64,000 bases of DNA, taken from NCBI GenBank assembly GCA_017413105.1, contig JAFPVA010000220.1, positions 1-64,000 of the forward strand. The letters are read 5' to 3'. Below the pieces are notes generated by a model. It was not told the DNA's origin. It saw nothing but the letters and a program-made list of their open reading frames with translations, and searched no databases. Position numbers and translations under genes: made by a program. The stretch is from Butyrivibrio sp. GTDB taxonomy: Bacteria; Bacillota; Clostridia; Lachnospirales; Lachnospiraceae. Shown here in pieces: positions 1-9,100 of the stretch; the stretch's first letter is position 1; every line of letters begins with the position of its first letter.

Positions 1-927
1 AAGGCCCATGAATTCCTGGCCAAAGCAGCCGGGACGTCCAAAAAGAAAGCCCTTCAAATACTTAAACCATCCGCACTGCTTAAGCTGCCAGAGAGCCCGC
101 CTAATCTCAAATACGTTAAGATCACAGGCTTCCATAAACCAGATAATGCCATCTTCTTTATAGCGCTCGTTAAACTCTTTTACCTTGTCGTAACCAGTTC
201 CTGCAAGATGAACAAGGCAGTCAAGGCAGCCACCGATAATGCGGCCTTCAAAAATCACATCACCACCGTGGTCCGATGATTTCTTTGTTTCTTCGGAGGA
301 CTTTGAGCACGCTATCTCTCTAGCTTCTCCACCTTCGCAGATAAACGCCTTCATAACAGTAGGTTCTGTCACGTTATAGGGGCTGTTGGGTTCTGCGGTC
401 TCGTCGGAATCAAGTTCCCATTTATCGTAATTGCTGAACTTAAGCTTTTTTCCGGTCAAAAGATCATAAGAATCCTGCACAGACAGATGCCAGGGCTCCA
501 TACCATAATCACCGGCACAGGGCGCATAAATAGCTGCGGTGTCTGCAATCGTAACAGAGTTAAAGACAAAATTGGTGTTATCAGAATAGCCAACAAACCA
601 CTTTGGCTTCGATTTTTTTACCAGTTCAAAGTCAATATATGGCACAACTTCACACATCAGTTCCCCGCCACCGCAGGAAATAAGCACATCCGAAGCGCTG
701 CTCTCATAAGCCTGGTTCAGCTCTTCTCCGCATTTTTCAGGCGTATTGCTTATACCAATTCCCTTTGCCTCTCTGCAGTTGGGACCTAACACAAACCCAT
801 GCCCCTTGGCTTCAAGCTTTTTTAGTGCACTGTCAAATCTGCTGATATAGGGCTCTGTGGCACATCCAAAGGACGGCGCCACAAAACCTATGGTTCCATT
901 CTCTTTTAAAAACTCAGGATATCTCAT
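1..927 (-). CDS. S66 family LD-carboxypeptidase / MccF-like serine peptidase, 3' end cut by window edge
   Basis: The gene runs off the left edge, so only about 309 N-terminal residues are visible. The start ATG at 927 follows an AGAGGAG site. Residues 11-19 (GTIGFVAPS) are the typical S66 opening. GYSDNT near residues 113-118 carries the expected nucleophile Ser115, and IIWFMEACD carries the expected acidic triad residue. The catalytic His would lie beyond the edge. Family members cut an L,D or amide bond, either in recycled muropeptides (LdcA) or in peptide-nucleotide antibiotics (MccF). There is no signal peptide, so the protein is cytoplasmic. The sequence does not separate the two roles. 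Confidence 0.88.
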   Translation of the reverse strand, partial: MRYPEFLKENGTIGFVAPSFGCATEPYISRFDSALKKLEAKGHGFVLGPNCREAKGIGISNTPEKCGEELNQAYESSASDVLISCGGGELMCEVVPYIDFELVKKSKPKWFVGYSDNTNFVFNSVTIADTAAIYAPCAGDYGMEPWHLSVQDSYDLLTGKKLKFSNYDKWELDSDETAEPNSPYNVTEPTVMKAFICEGGEAREIACSKSSEETKKSSDHGGDVIFEGRIIGGCLDCLVHLAGTGYDKVKEFNERYKEDGIIWFMEACDLNVFEIRRALWQLKQCGWFKYLKGFLFGRPGCFGQEFMGL

Positions 928-975
928 GTATTAAGCTCCTCTACGTTTTGTTTATTTCACATGATCATTGACGAA

Positions 976-1175
976 CTTATGATATCTTGAATGAAACATT
1001 CAAGATATCAGCAAACAAGCCTATTCCAGTCGACTTACGTCGAAGGGCTTGTTTGCCACCTGAATCATGTTCTCACGAAACCCGCAGCAAGTGCGGATTT
1101 CTGTAATAACATTTAAGAACTCATGACACTTAGACTGAATTTCATAAATCCACAATGACTGCGGATTTAATGAAA
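976..1175. repeat. Cluster of palindromes (REP/MITE-like), partly repeated near 17.3 kb
   Basis: This stretch between the peptidase and barstar genes holds four hairpins: a perfect 13-bp pair (GATATCTTGAATG, 981-993 with 997-1009), an 11-bp pair (GCAAACAAGCC, 1011-1021 with 1046-1056), a 5-bp pair around 1082-1096, and a 12-bp pair with one gap (1140-1151 with 1163-1175). The segment 1075-1128 is clearly similar to 17330-17382, sharing TGCG.ATTTCTGTAAT and CTCATG blocks. A 60-codon minus-strand frame crosses the element, but its similarity to the other copy is explained by the DNA repeat, so no gene is called. Confidence 0.65.
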
Positions 1176-1212
1176 GTATGAAACAAAGATCAGCCATCAG
1201 CAACGTAAATCC

Positions 1213-1488
1213 TTATGGATAAAATCTTATCTTCAGATTCTCCACATCCTCTGAAGCCTCTTTGCACAATCTCTCCAGAGCCTCAAAATACTTGCCAAGT
1301 CTAAATCGTGCAAATTTTGAATTGTAAAAGATAATGTTCCAACCCGAGCCCTGCTCTCCAAGCACATCGTAAAGCGCATCCAGATTCCTGCCATAATATT
1401 CCGGAAGTGGGAGCTCTTTTACCAGAAGTTCCTGAAGATCTTCCTTACTATATACTTCAAAAAGATCAATGTAAAATACCTTTTCCAT
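1213..1488 (-). CDS. Barstar-like ribonuclease inhibitor
   Basis: Ninety-two residues, close to the usual barstar length of about 90. The start MEKVFYIDL at 1488 is preceded by GGAGATAAG; an upstream in-frame start at 1524 has no good site. The hallmark YYGRNLDALYDVL near residues 31-43 matches the barstar helix that plugs the barnase active site (family knowledge). It is cytoplasmic and should neutralise a barnase-type RNase. The next gene upstream in the same direction, 1999-2832, encodes such an RNase, so the two look like a toxin and immunity pair, although 510 bases separate them and each may have its own promoter. Confidence 0.87.
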   Translation of the reverse strand: MEKVFYIDLFEVYSKEDLQELLVKELPLPEYYGRNLDALYDVLGEQGSGWNIIFYNSKFARFRLGKYFEALERLCKEASEDVENLKIRFYP

Positions 1489-1998
1489 CTTATCTCCGAT
1501 AATGATAATCCTGCAAAAAACCACAAAAATAATCTTAATTTCTAAATAGGCAAAAAGTCGAATTAAAACTGTCCACTATATAGGTAGTAGTTTATTCTGC
1601 ACCCCCCGGCGATTTAATTAGCAATATTTACTTTAGCAATATTTACTTTAGCACTATAATTTGCGTCTTTTTTAGCGTTTTTCAAATTCTGGATACCAAA
1701 AAAATATTTCTCGTCGTCTTTTTTCCCATTTTTATCATTTCAGCTGTAGTGAATCGTGCCTATTGGCTTGCTGGCAGCATTTTCACTTGGCAGTTCTACT
1801 GCTAAAATCTAATAATTTGAAATAAAGACGCATAATTTGTTCTATATCGGCCAAGATTCAAAAGTTATTCCTTAATCACTACCTCTTTTTCCATGAAATC
1901 AATAAAAAAGACGTTCGTAAAAAAATAGTCGACATCTTTTTTTATGAAACTGAAAATATAGACGCATTTTCAATGTCCTCGATTTGCTATCCTGAACC
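1489..1998. other. AT-rich intergenic region between barnase-like and barstar-like genes
   Basis: No convincing gene. There is a short direct repeat, TAGCAATATTTACTT, in two tandem copies at about 1619-1650, and several copies of AAAGACG or its complement (around 1665, 1717, 1827, 1908 and 1970), the last ones mixed with poly-T/poly-A runs. The region should contain the barstar promoter on the minus strand and any terminator of the RNase gene. No strong hairpin with a T-tract was found. Confidence 0.5.
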
Positions 1999-2832
1999 TT
2001 AATACAGCTGCGTAAAAGATTCATAGTGGTCATCGGTATAGAAGATCAGCCCGTCGCTGGAATAAATGATTCTTTTGGGACCGCGGCTCGATTTCCTTAG
2101 AGTATCAATATCACATTCCCAATACCGTCGCCCCTTCTCTTCAGGTAAAAGACCTTCATAATTCCCGAACCGGTCTCCACCAATGCACTTCCCCGGGGCA
2201 TACTCCTCAAGGGAGCCTCCGGGCCACCCCAGTGACTTTGCTTCCTTCTTGGTAATGAAATTCTGAGGAAGCTTTCCAAACTCATGGATATAGGCCGCCA
2301 CGTCGTCTTTGGTCGTATATACGCCATCTTCATCTAAAGAAAAAGTTGCCGTATCAGGTTGGCCTCCGGAATCATTTTCCGTTGCCGTATCAGGCCTGCC
2401 GCCTGAATCATCACTTGATTCCGTATTTGCAGCAGTCGCATTTTCATTATTCCGACTGCTTCCTCCGGAATCAGTATCCGTTGCACTATCTGTACCTATG
2501 GCAGTCTCAACTGATGTCACCTCTGCCGCAGATTCCTCAACTTGTGAAGAACCTCCCGTCGTTACTGATCCACTTCCAACCTCCGAGGTAATGGATACCT
2601 CTAATTCCGAAGCATTCCCCGTCGTTACTGATCCACTTCCACCCCCAGAAGTAACGGATCCCTCTAATTCCGAAGAGTCCCTCGTCGCTGCCGCTTCGCT
2701 TTCAGCCTCGTTGGTCACCGGTAGTTCAACAACCTTCTGCTTACCGCAGCCAAATCCGAACGCCAGCATCAGGAGCAACAATAAAACTACATTCAGTTGT
2801 CGTATTCTCTTTCTCATCCTATGCATACCCAT
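1999..2832 (-). CDS. Barnase-type guanyl-specific ribonuclease on a probable lipoprotein anchor
   Basis: 277 residues. The N terminus is basic (MRKRIRQ), followed by a hydrophobic stretch ending AFGFGC, a degenerate lipobox. Residues about 38-168 are low-complexity, rich in Ser, Thr, Gly, Glu and Asp, with imperfect repeats such as SGSVTTG. Residues 169-277 align with barnase: LPQNFITK (Lys195 for Lys27), ECDID (Glu239 for the general base Glu73), Arg250, KRIIYSSD (Arg254) and DDHYESFT (His269 for His102). All catalytic positions are kept, so it should be active. It is probably displayed on the cell surface on a long flexible stalk. The start is uncertain: no clear ribosome binding site precedes any of the ATG codons at 2832, 2826 or 2817. 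Confidence 0.9.
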   Translation of the reverse strand: MGMHRMRKRIRQLNVVLLLLLMLAFGFGCGKQKVVELPVTNEAESEAAATRDSSELEGSVTSGGGSGSVTTGNASELEVSITSEVGSGSVTTGGSSQVEESAAEVTSVETAIGTDSATDTDSGGSSRNNENATAANTESSDDSGGRPDTATENDSGGQPDTATFSLDEDGVYTTKDDVAAYIHEFGKLPQNFITKKEAKSLGWPGGSLEEYAPGKCIGGDRFGNYEGLLPEEKGRRYWECDIDTLRKSSRGPKRIIYSSDGLIFYTDDHYESFTQLY

Positions 2833-3004
2833 TAATATGATGACTTTGAAACCCGCAAAACATGAGAAAGAAGCATTTATGCGGATTCCTCACGTTTTAG
2901 GCTTGCGAAAGTTGCTTGCAACGAAGCAGTCATGTCATCAGTAAGAGGCAATATTATCTTTTGTCCCTTACATCACTTATGTCTATGATATCTAAACTTA
3001 ATTA

Positions 3005-3077
3005 CATCCCCCATAAGTTGGGGATTATGCGAAAGCATTATTCAAATTGCCAATAGGCTTTCCTATTGCTTAATGCT
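3005..3077. repeat. Hairpin-forming intergenic palindromes
   Basis: The stretch 2833-3091 has no gene. It contains ATCCCC...GGGGAT (about 3006-3025) and a nested hairpin with outer arms AGCATTA (3034-3040) and TAATGCT (3071-3077) around inner arms AATAGG and CCTATT. It lies directly downstream of the GH28 gene read on the minus strand and may end that transcript, but no T-tract of the classic kind follows. Confidence 0.4.
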
Positions 3078-3091
3078 ATTCAAACAAACCC

Positions 3092-4681
3092 TCAGATGTA
3101 CTGCACACCCTCAATAGCCTTTTCCTCAACATCAATGAGCTCTGGCTCAGTATCAGCGCAGCCCTTGATGATAACATTCTTCATCACAAGCTTCTTCACA
3201 TTCCTTGCAAAAACGCTTCTGCCGCTCATCTCATCAAAGTTGTCCATCATGACAGGTCTCTCCGGTACACGCTCCGCTTCTGGAAGGAACTCTGCGTTAA
3301 TGTTCTCAAAAGTAAGAAGCTCAATTGGTCTCTCCGGAAGCCCAAAAGCACAAAGCATGCAGGCACTTATTCCCTTGCAATTGATATTCCTTCCTGTGAT
3401 TGAGCCGATGCTTGGTGTCATCTCATCCACTGGGGCAGGATTCTGGTTCTGCACGTAATCGCTGTGTCCGTCCGGATCGCAGAAATAGAACATATTTACA
3501 GTAAAGGGCATGTGAACCCCGTTCATCTCGATATTTTCAAAAACTATATCGTCCAGGACAGATCTCTCTCCTCGACCTCTTCTTGTCTTTATCCTGAGTC
3601 CCCTGTCGGTTCCGTCAAAGATGCACTGGGAAACCCTTACATTCTTTACTCCGCCTGCTGCCTCTGAACCAACGGTCACACTGCCGTGTCCTCTTTCAAA
3701 TTTGCAGTTGCGGATGATGATATTCTCAGTAACCTTGTGGTGATTGAGACTCATATAGTACTTGCCGCTCTTAATGGCCATGCAGTCATCACCAACAGAA
3801 ATCGTGGTTCCAAGAACCAGTACGTCCTTGCAGCTCTCGGGATCAAGTCCGTCGGTATTAGGAGAATCTGAAGGATTGTGGATATACAGATTCAAAAAGG
3901 CGCAGTTATCGCAATAATAGGGATGAATAGTCCAGCATGGAGAGTTCTGAACTGTCACATTCTGAACCCTGACATTTTTGCACCTTGCAAGGTACATAGT
4001 ATTGGGTCTCCAGGCAATCCTCTTAACCTTGGCATTAACCCACCAGTCACCGTTCTGAGCGTTTCCGTCAATTGTGCCGGGGCCGATAATATCAAGGTTT
4101 TCTGCGTCAATTGCTGTAATAAGGGATGCAAAACTGGTAAGCGGATTTCCCTCCCAGCTGGAAAGGTTATACTCTCCCTTTTCATCAGTGGTCCTTGTCA
4201 TTCCGGGTAAAATAGGATAGTGATTCCTGTCAGTATCTCCAAGAAGCACCGCATCCTCATCAAGCCACAGGGTCATGTCACTCTTTAGGAAAAGAGCTGT
4301 AGAAAAATAGCTTCCCTTTGGAAGATATACTGTTCCGTCCTTGGGGCATGCGCAGATTGCAGCCTGAATAGCCGCTGTATCTGAGGTTACTCCGTCCCCC
4401 TTTGCGCCAAACTCTTTTACATCAAGAAGCACAGATTCATGCTTTGTAGTAAACTCTTTTTCCCAGGAAGCATCATCATTGTACTCAGCCGTAGAAACAA
4501 CCTTCAAAACATAAGTTGTATCAGGTAAAAGACCTGTAACAGAAACCACATTCTGTCTGCTTTCCAGAACTTTTTTATCATTTATACAGACAAAAAAAGA
4601 ACTCTTCTGCTCAAAAACATCTTCAGACTCAAGTTCTATCGTCACACTTCGGTTAAAAACTTCGACAATATTAAATTTCAT
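3092..4681 (-). CDS. Glycoside hydrolase family 28 (polygalacturonase-type), cytoplasmic
   Basis: 529 residues from ATG at 4681, which follows GGAGAAG. An in-frame upstream start at 4738 lacks this site. The first ~85 residues look like a small beta domain of fibronectin type III character. The GH28 beta-helix opens with VKEFGAKGDGVTSDTAAIQ. Signature motifs are present in order: NTDGLDPESC, GDDCMAIKSG (two of the catalytic Asp), GHGSVTVGSE and RGLRIKTRRGRG (substrate-binding RIK). No signal peptide is visible, so it probably acts on imported galacturonate oligomers. This fits a pectin-using gut or rumen bacterium. Neighbouring genes give no further substrate hint. Confidence 0.93.
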   Translation of the reverse strand: MKFNIVEVFNRSVTIELESEDVFEQKSSFFVCINDKKVLESRQNVVSVTGLLPDTTYVLKVVSTAEYNDDASWEKEFTTKHESVLLDVKEFGAKGDGVTSDTAAIQAAICACPKDGTVYLPKGSYFSTALFLKSDMTLWLDEDAVLLGDTDRNHYPILPGMTRTTDEKGEYNLSSWEGNPLTSFASLITAIDAENLDIIGPGTIDGNAQNGDWWVNAKVKRIAWRPNTMYLARCKNVRVQNVTVQNSPCWTIHPYYCDNCAFLNLYIHNPSDSPNTDGLDPESCKDVLVLGTTISVGDDCMAIKSGKYYMSLNHHKVTENIIIRNCKFERGHGSVTVGSEAAGGVKNVRVSQCIFDGTDRGLRIKTRRGRGERSVLDDIVFENIEMNGVHMPFTVNMFYFCDPDGHSDYVQNQNPAPVDEMTPSIGSITGRNINCKGISACMLCAFGLPERPIELLTFENINAEFLPEAERVPERPVMMDNFDEMSGRSVFARNVKKLVMKNVIIKGCADTEPELIDVEEKAIEGVQYI

Positions 4682-4761
4682 AAATCTTCTCCAATCAAAA
4701 ATGCTACCATGTAAATTCTTACCTTTACATGATAGCATACATAAAAAACATAGTTAAAGCG

Positions 4762-5535
4762 TTATTCTGAACAAAAAGTTGATATTACATCCGCCGCTTC
4801 CACAAGCTGCTGTTCATTGGTGATAGTGGGTGTTCCGTCCCCATCCTGAAGGCCATAGCTGCCAAAATAGGAGTGGATTCCGCCCTTTATTACATATTCT
4901 TCTGAATTCTTTGGCCAGTTGGTCTTGCTCTCGCTGTAGTTATCCATATTGAGGACTTTATCCTCAGACCCGTATATGGACAAAAGTCTTAAATCCGAAC
5001 CAGAAAAATCAACAGTGGTGTAGGAGGCGCATAGGATAATGCCTGCATACTTTTCTTTATTGCTCTCAAGGTAAGTGGCTGCTGCTACTCCTCCAAGAGA
5101 ATGCCCCGCCAGATACCAGTCCAGATTTTCTACAAGTTCCACTTCCCCGGCGTATTTACTCGTCAGCATATCTACCGCATTTATCCGAAGGAACGCCAGA
5201 TTTTCAGGCATTCTTGGAAGAATGCAAATAAAGCCTCTTTCAGCCAGTTCATACATAAGAGTGCTGTATGCTGTGTATTCAACCTTGCCTCCGGGGTAAA
5301 AAACTATGACAGCCTTGGCGTCCTGATCCTGGGGGATAAACACCATTCCATCTTTATCCTTATAGGAATTAACGCTCTCTTCAACTTCTCTGTGAATCTG
5401 ATCGGTAATCTCAGTATCTGTCCTGTAATACTTTCCTGCATATATCTTGAAAGCCACCGCCAGAACAGCAAGAAGCATCAAAAGAGCCAGTAGCACTCCA
5501 ATAATCTTTTTTCCAATATTCGAATTTTTAATCAT
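4762..5535 (-). CDS. Membrane-anchored alpha/beta hydrolase
   Basis: 257 residues. One N-terminal membrane segment (residues about 9-31) suggests an extracytoplasmic anchored enzyme. The catalytic triad can be read: nucleophile elbow GHSLGG (about residue 145), acid in IYGSEDKV, and His in GGIHSYFG. VFYPGGKVEYTAY looks like the oxyanion-loop region. It belongs to the broad hydrolase group that includes esterases and lipases; the substrate cannot be told. The gene is 80 bases upstream of the GH28 gene on the same strand, so the two may be co-transcribed. Confidence 0.82.
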   Translation of the reverse strand: MIKNSNIGKKIIGVLLALLMLLAVLAVAFKIYAGKYYRTDTEITDQIHREVEESVNSYKDKDGMVFIPQDQDAKAVIVFYPGGKVEYTAYSTLMYELAERGFICILPRMPENLAFLRINAVDMLTSKYAGEVELVENLDWYLAGHSLGGVAAATYLESNKEKYAGIILCASYTTVDFSGSDLRLLSIYGSEDKVLNMDNYSESKTNWPKNSEEYVIKGGIHSYFGSYGLQDGDGTPTITNEQQLVEAADVISTFCSE

Positions 5536-5602
5536 AAACTACTTATTTTTACTCCAATTCTATCGCTAGCAAAACCTTTTCCTATGACACCCCCAGTAGA
5601 TG

Positions 5603-5650
5603 TGTCACTAAGAACCGTCACCAGTGGATGCCCCACTAAGCCCCGTCCGC
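5603..5650. repeat. GAACCGTCACCAGTGG repeat, copy 1
   Basis: AAGAACCGTCACCAGTGG is followed by TGCCCCAC and a GC-rich tail. A second copy, AAGAACCGTCACCAGTGG then TGCCCAC, lies at about 57697-57718. Both are intergenic and share the GAACCGTC core with the larger palindromic family at 38-52 kb. Confidence 0.65.
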
Positions 5651-5714
5651 GGTGGCAACGCCCGTAAGCGAAAATGATGCCAGAGCATCTTATGACACTC
5701 TGGCACCCATAATA

Positions 5715-6179
5715 TCACATCTCGATATTCTTATCCATAATCCTTAGAAGTTCCAGGGCACTTTCGAAATCAATCTTCTCTCCCGACTTGTCACATATAA
5801 CGTGCCCCTGCCAGGTAGCGTTCTGTCTGAAGGAAACCTGAAGCAGGAAGGTAGCTTTTTTACCTTTTTTGCCCTGGACGTTTCTTGTACCCTTTTCCCT
5901 TTGGATCTTATCGATGACAAGTTCTTCTGAATCCGATTTTCTCTTATAGGAAGGCTTCTCTTTTTTATCAAAAGATCTTTCGATAAGGCCCTTCTGCGGA
6001 AAATCCCATTCATCAAGGAGTTCATCTATTATTTCCAGCATATCGAGGAAACTGATGAAATCCAGCGGATCATCACTGTACTGATGCCAGATTTTTCCCT
6101 GATAATCAGCATTTTCAGTGCCATCGATACAGATACTTATTAAATTTCTGGCAAAAAGAGCCTGTTTGTCATCACCCAT
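5715..6179 (-). CDS. Uncharacterised protein with C-terminal TWQG domain
   Basis: 154 residues; no named family recognised. The N-terminal half is acidic and helical; residues about 60-105 are Lys-rich and probably disordered. Residues about 107-150 contain ATFLLQV, NATWQGHV and ESALELLRIMD, matching the small protein at 10286-10528 (TFIVRV, NETWQGRV, SALELIKLID). The gene starts 10 bases after the stop of the adhesin gene, so it is very probably in the same transcript. No signal peptide, so a cytoplasmic partner or regulator is more likely than a surface component. The ribosome binding site is weak. Confidence 0.7.
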   Translation of the reverse strand: MGDDKQALFARNLISICIDGTENADYQGKIWHQYSDDPLDFISFLDMLEIIDELLDEWDFPQKGLIERSFDKKEKPSYKRKSDSEELVIDKIQREKGTRNVQGKKGKKATFLLQVSFRQNATWQGHVICDKSGEKIDFESALELLRIMDKNIEM

Positions 6180-6189
6180 AAATAAGTCT

Positions 6190-9100
6190 TTAGTTCTCCT
6201 CTTTCCTCTTTTTGCCTATGGTCATAAGACCTGTTGCAGCAAAAGCTGCTGCGATCAGCATAAGGAGTCTGGCAACATCGTTTGTTGAGTCCTCAGTCTT
6301 TGATCTTCTGGCACCAAGAACTGCCGCTTCATTTCCTCTTCTTTCTCCAAGAACTGCCTCTCTGTCTGCAACTGTAGGTGTAGAAGTAGAAGAAGAAGTC
6401 GATGGTGTTGTCGGAGGAGTAGGATTTGATGGAGGATCATCTGGTGGTGAAGGCGGATCATCCGGAGGTGATGGGGGATCATCAGGTGGTGTTGTATTCT
6501 TTTCCCAGATAGCGTACAGATCGTTCGGAATTCCATCATTATCTGCTGCTATAAATTCACCAGGATTAGCAAATACAGGATAGTTGTTTGGTCCTGCAGT
6601 CTTACTCCATCCCTTAAAGGTATATCCTTCTCTTTCGAACTTAACTTCGCTAAGAGTAAGTACTTTGACCGCCTCATTTACCAAAAGCTCAGGTCCTGCA
6701 CCAGCTGTTACTGTAAGTGAAAGATCTCTCTCATCATTCGAGTGATATGTAATAGTGGTTGCTTCTCCAACAATACCACTTGGTGTTGTCTTATTATAAA
6801 GAGCCTTGAGAACGATCTTGCTATCGTCTCCGGTTCCCTGGATATAATCCTCGATAATATCGAAGCAGTTATCAGGATAATAAACAACGCCCTTGGTGTC
6901 GTTTTCAATGAACCAGCCAACAAACTTGTAGCCTTTTTCAACAACCTGTGGTGGTGCACCAACAACCGCCGATGAATCAATTGAGTACTTGTAATTGTCT
7001 ACAGGAACTCCGGTTCCATGACCATTTCCATCATAGATCACACTGATTCTTCCAGGATTTCTCCAGTGTGCCACAATAGTTGTATCTGCTACAACATTGT
7101 CAAATTCGTAAGGAGTGTTATCTACATTGTACCAGCCAACAAACTCAAATTTATTTCTGAATACTTTTCTGTCAGATTCATTTGTTGAGTTGTACTCTGT
7201 TCTGCTAAGTTTTTCACCATAAGGTACTACCACCTGAGGCGCTACTGTAAGCGTTCCGCCATTTGGATCAAGAGTAACTGTACGTGTAACAGGCTCCCAA
7301 TATGTGTACAATACCTTGTTATAAAGAGGCATTGTGTCATCCCACTGATACTCAACCTGTCCGTTCTGATCCAGGTACCAGATGATGTCATCGCCATTTG
7401 TCCTTAATTCATATCCCGGGCGTGAAGATTCAACACCGGAAAGAGCTGACTTCTTTGGAGCATTGTTCTTATAGAAATTTCCACTGTTTAATGGCTTCTC
7501 ATAAAGAATATTTGCATAATCCTCTTTGTAGGCATCATCTACATCCATGGCCTTAGTGTTTCCACTGAAGTTATCCATAAAGGTAAGAGATCTGGTCTCT
7601 CTCTTAAAGTAAATGTACAGATGTGATGTATCAGTACTATCTCCCTGTATTGTGAACACTACATCGCCAACAATAAGATTGCTCTTATCTGTAGGGTCTC
7701 CATTAGTATTGTAGAAATATGGTTTAAATCCGATGTAATAATCTTCAATAGCAACATCGAAAAGCGCATTCTTGATAGGCGCATATTTTACGATTACTCT
7801 GTCCTCAACATAATTACCATCCAGGTCCTCCTTGAGGAAGTGCTTGGTAATCCATGAAACCTTGCCATAGGTTGCCTTATAGAGCTTAAGAGTCATTCCA
7901 TCTGCAAAGTTCTCATATCTGTCAAGAATATATCTGTCGATAAAGTCTATTGACCAGTCTTCACCATTTTTCTTATTAAGTGCATACCAGACTGTTTCCT
8001 CTTTTGGCCAATCGCTTGGGTCAACAAGAGTTCCGTAAGGTCCTGAAAGTGTGTAAAGAGGTGTTGCATCTCCGACTTTAGCGTAGAATTCAATATTAAA
8101 AGCCTGACGATCATAATAAACTCTTACAACTGTATCCTGCTTAACACTGAGCTTTTCCTGGCCGGCAGCATAAGGTACGAAATTTCCGCTGGCTGCAGTT
8201 CCAACCTCTTTTGTGTTATTGTATTTGAAATATTGAAGCTGTGGGTGCTCAGCATTTGTATCAAGCTTTAAGTAATCTGCAATAAGAGTATCATCAACAG
8301 ACTGTCCTGTCTTTCCCTTTACATTGGAGAAAGTCTTGTAATAGTCATAACCGTTACAATCAAGATTCTGTGTGTAAACTATTACAGTGAATTCAGTATC
8401 TTCTGCTTCAACCCACTTAGCGTAAAGAGTAAAGTCTTTCTTTGTAAGTTCTGTGCTTCCGATTACTGTTGACCAATCAAACTTTGTTGCTGCAGTCTGA
8501 TTTTCTTTTTCTGTATACCAGCCATCAAATGTGTAGTACAGTCTTGTAGGTGCAGCAGGTTCTGTTGTTGACTCTCCAAGTGTTGCCTGAATAGGCTTTG
8601 TATAGGTTACGCCACTGAAACCGCTGCCTGTATTTTCATCAAAATTGATCCATACATAGTCACAGTCAACTGCGTAAACAGTGCTGGTCTTAGCAACGTC
8701 TACAGAAGAAAGAATCCTTGGATCAGATACGCCAAGACTTACCTTTACTCCCTTGGTCTCTGCCCATCCGCAGAACTTCTTGTTTTCTTTTGTCTCGTAG
8801 CGCTTGCCTTCTGTAAATCCGATATTTGAGATATCAACTACAGTGCTGTCATCTCCTGTAACAACAACCTTCTTTACATAGAAGATTTCTTCGTCAAGTC
8901 CGATGAAGGTCAGGTAGTATGTAGTTTCAATTTTTGCAAAAACATCAAAAGATGAACCCGCAACTACATCATTCGTAATTGTTCCAAAAGAAACAGGCTC
9001 AGAAGCATAGGTTCCATCGCTGTTCTTTGTATACCAGCCAAGGAATACCTGATTGAGTGAACTGTTAACCTCAGGAATGCCGGGATTAAGAAGTTCCTCT

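Noticed and set aside
1021..1203. 60-codon minus-strand open frame
   Set aside because: It lies wholly within a palindromic repeat and resembles the frame of the other repeat copy only because the DNA is repeated. No ribosome binding site.
2309..2944. 211-codon plus-strand frame
   Set aside because: Antisense of the Ser/Thr-rich stalk of the barnase lipoprotein; low complexity explains the lack of stops.
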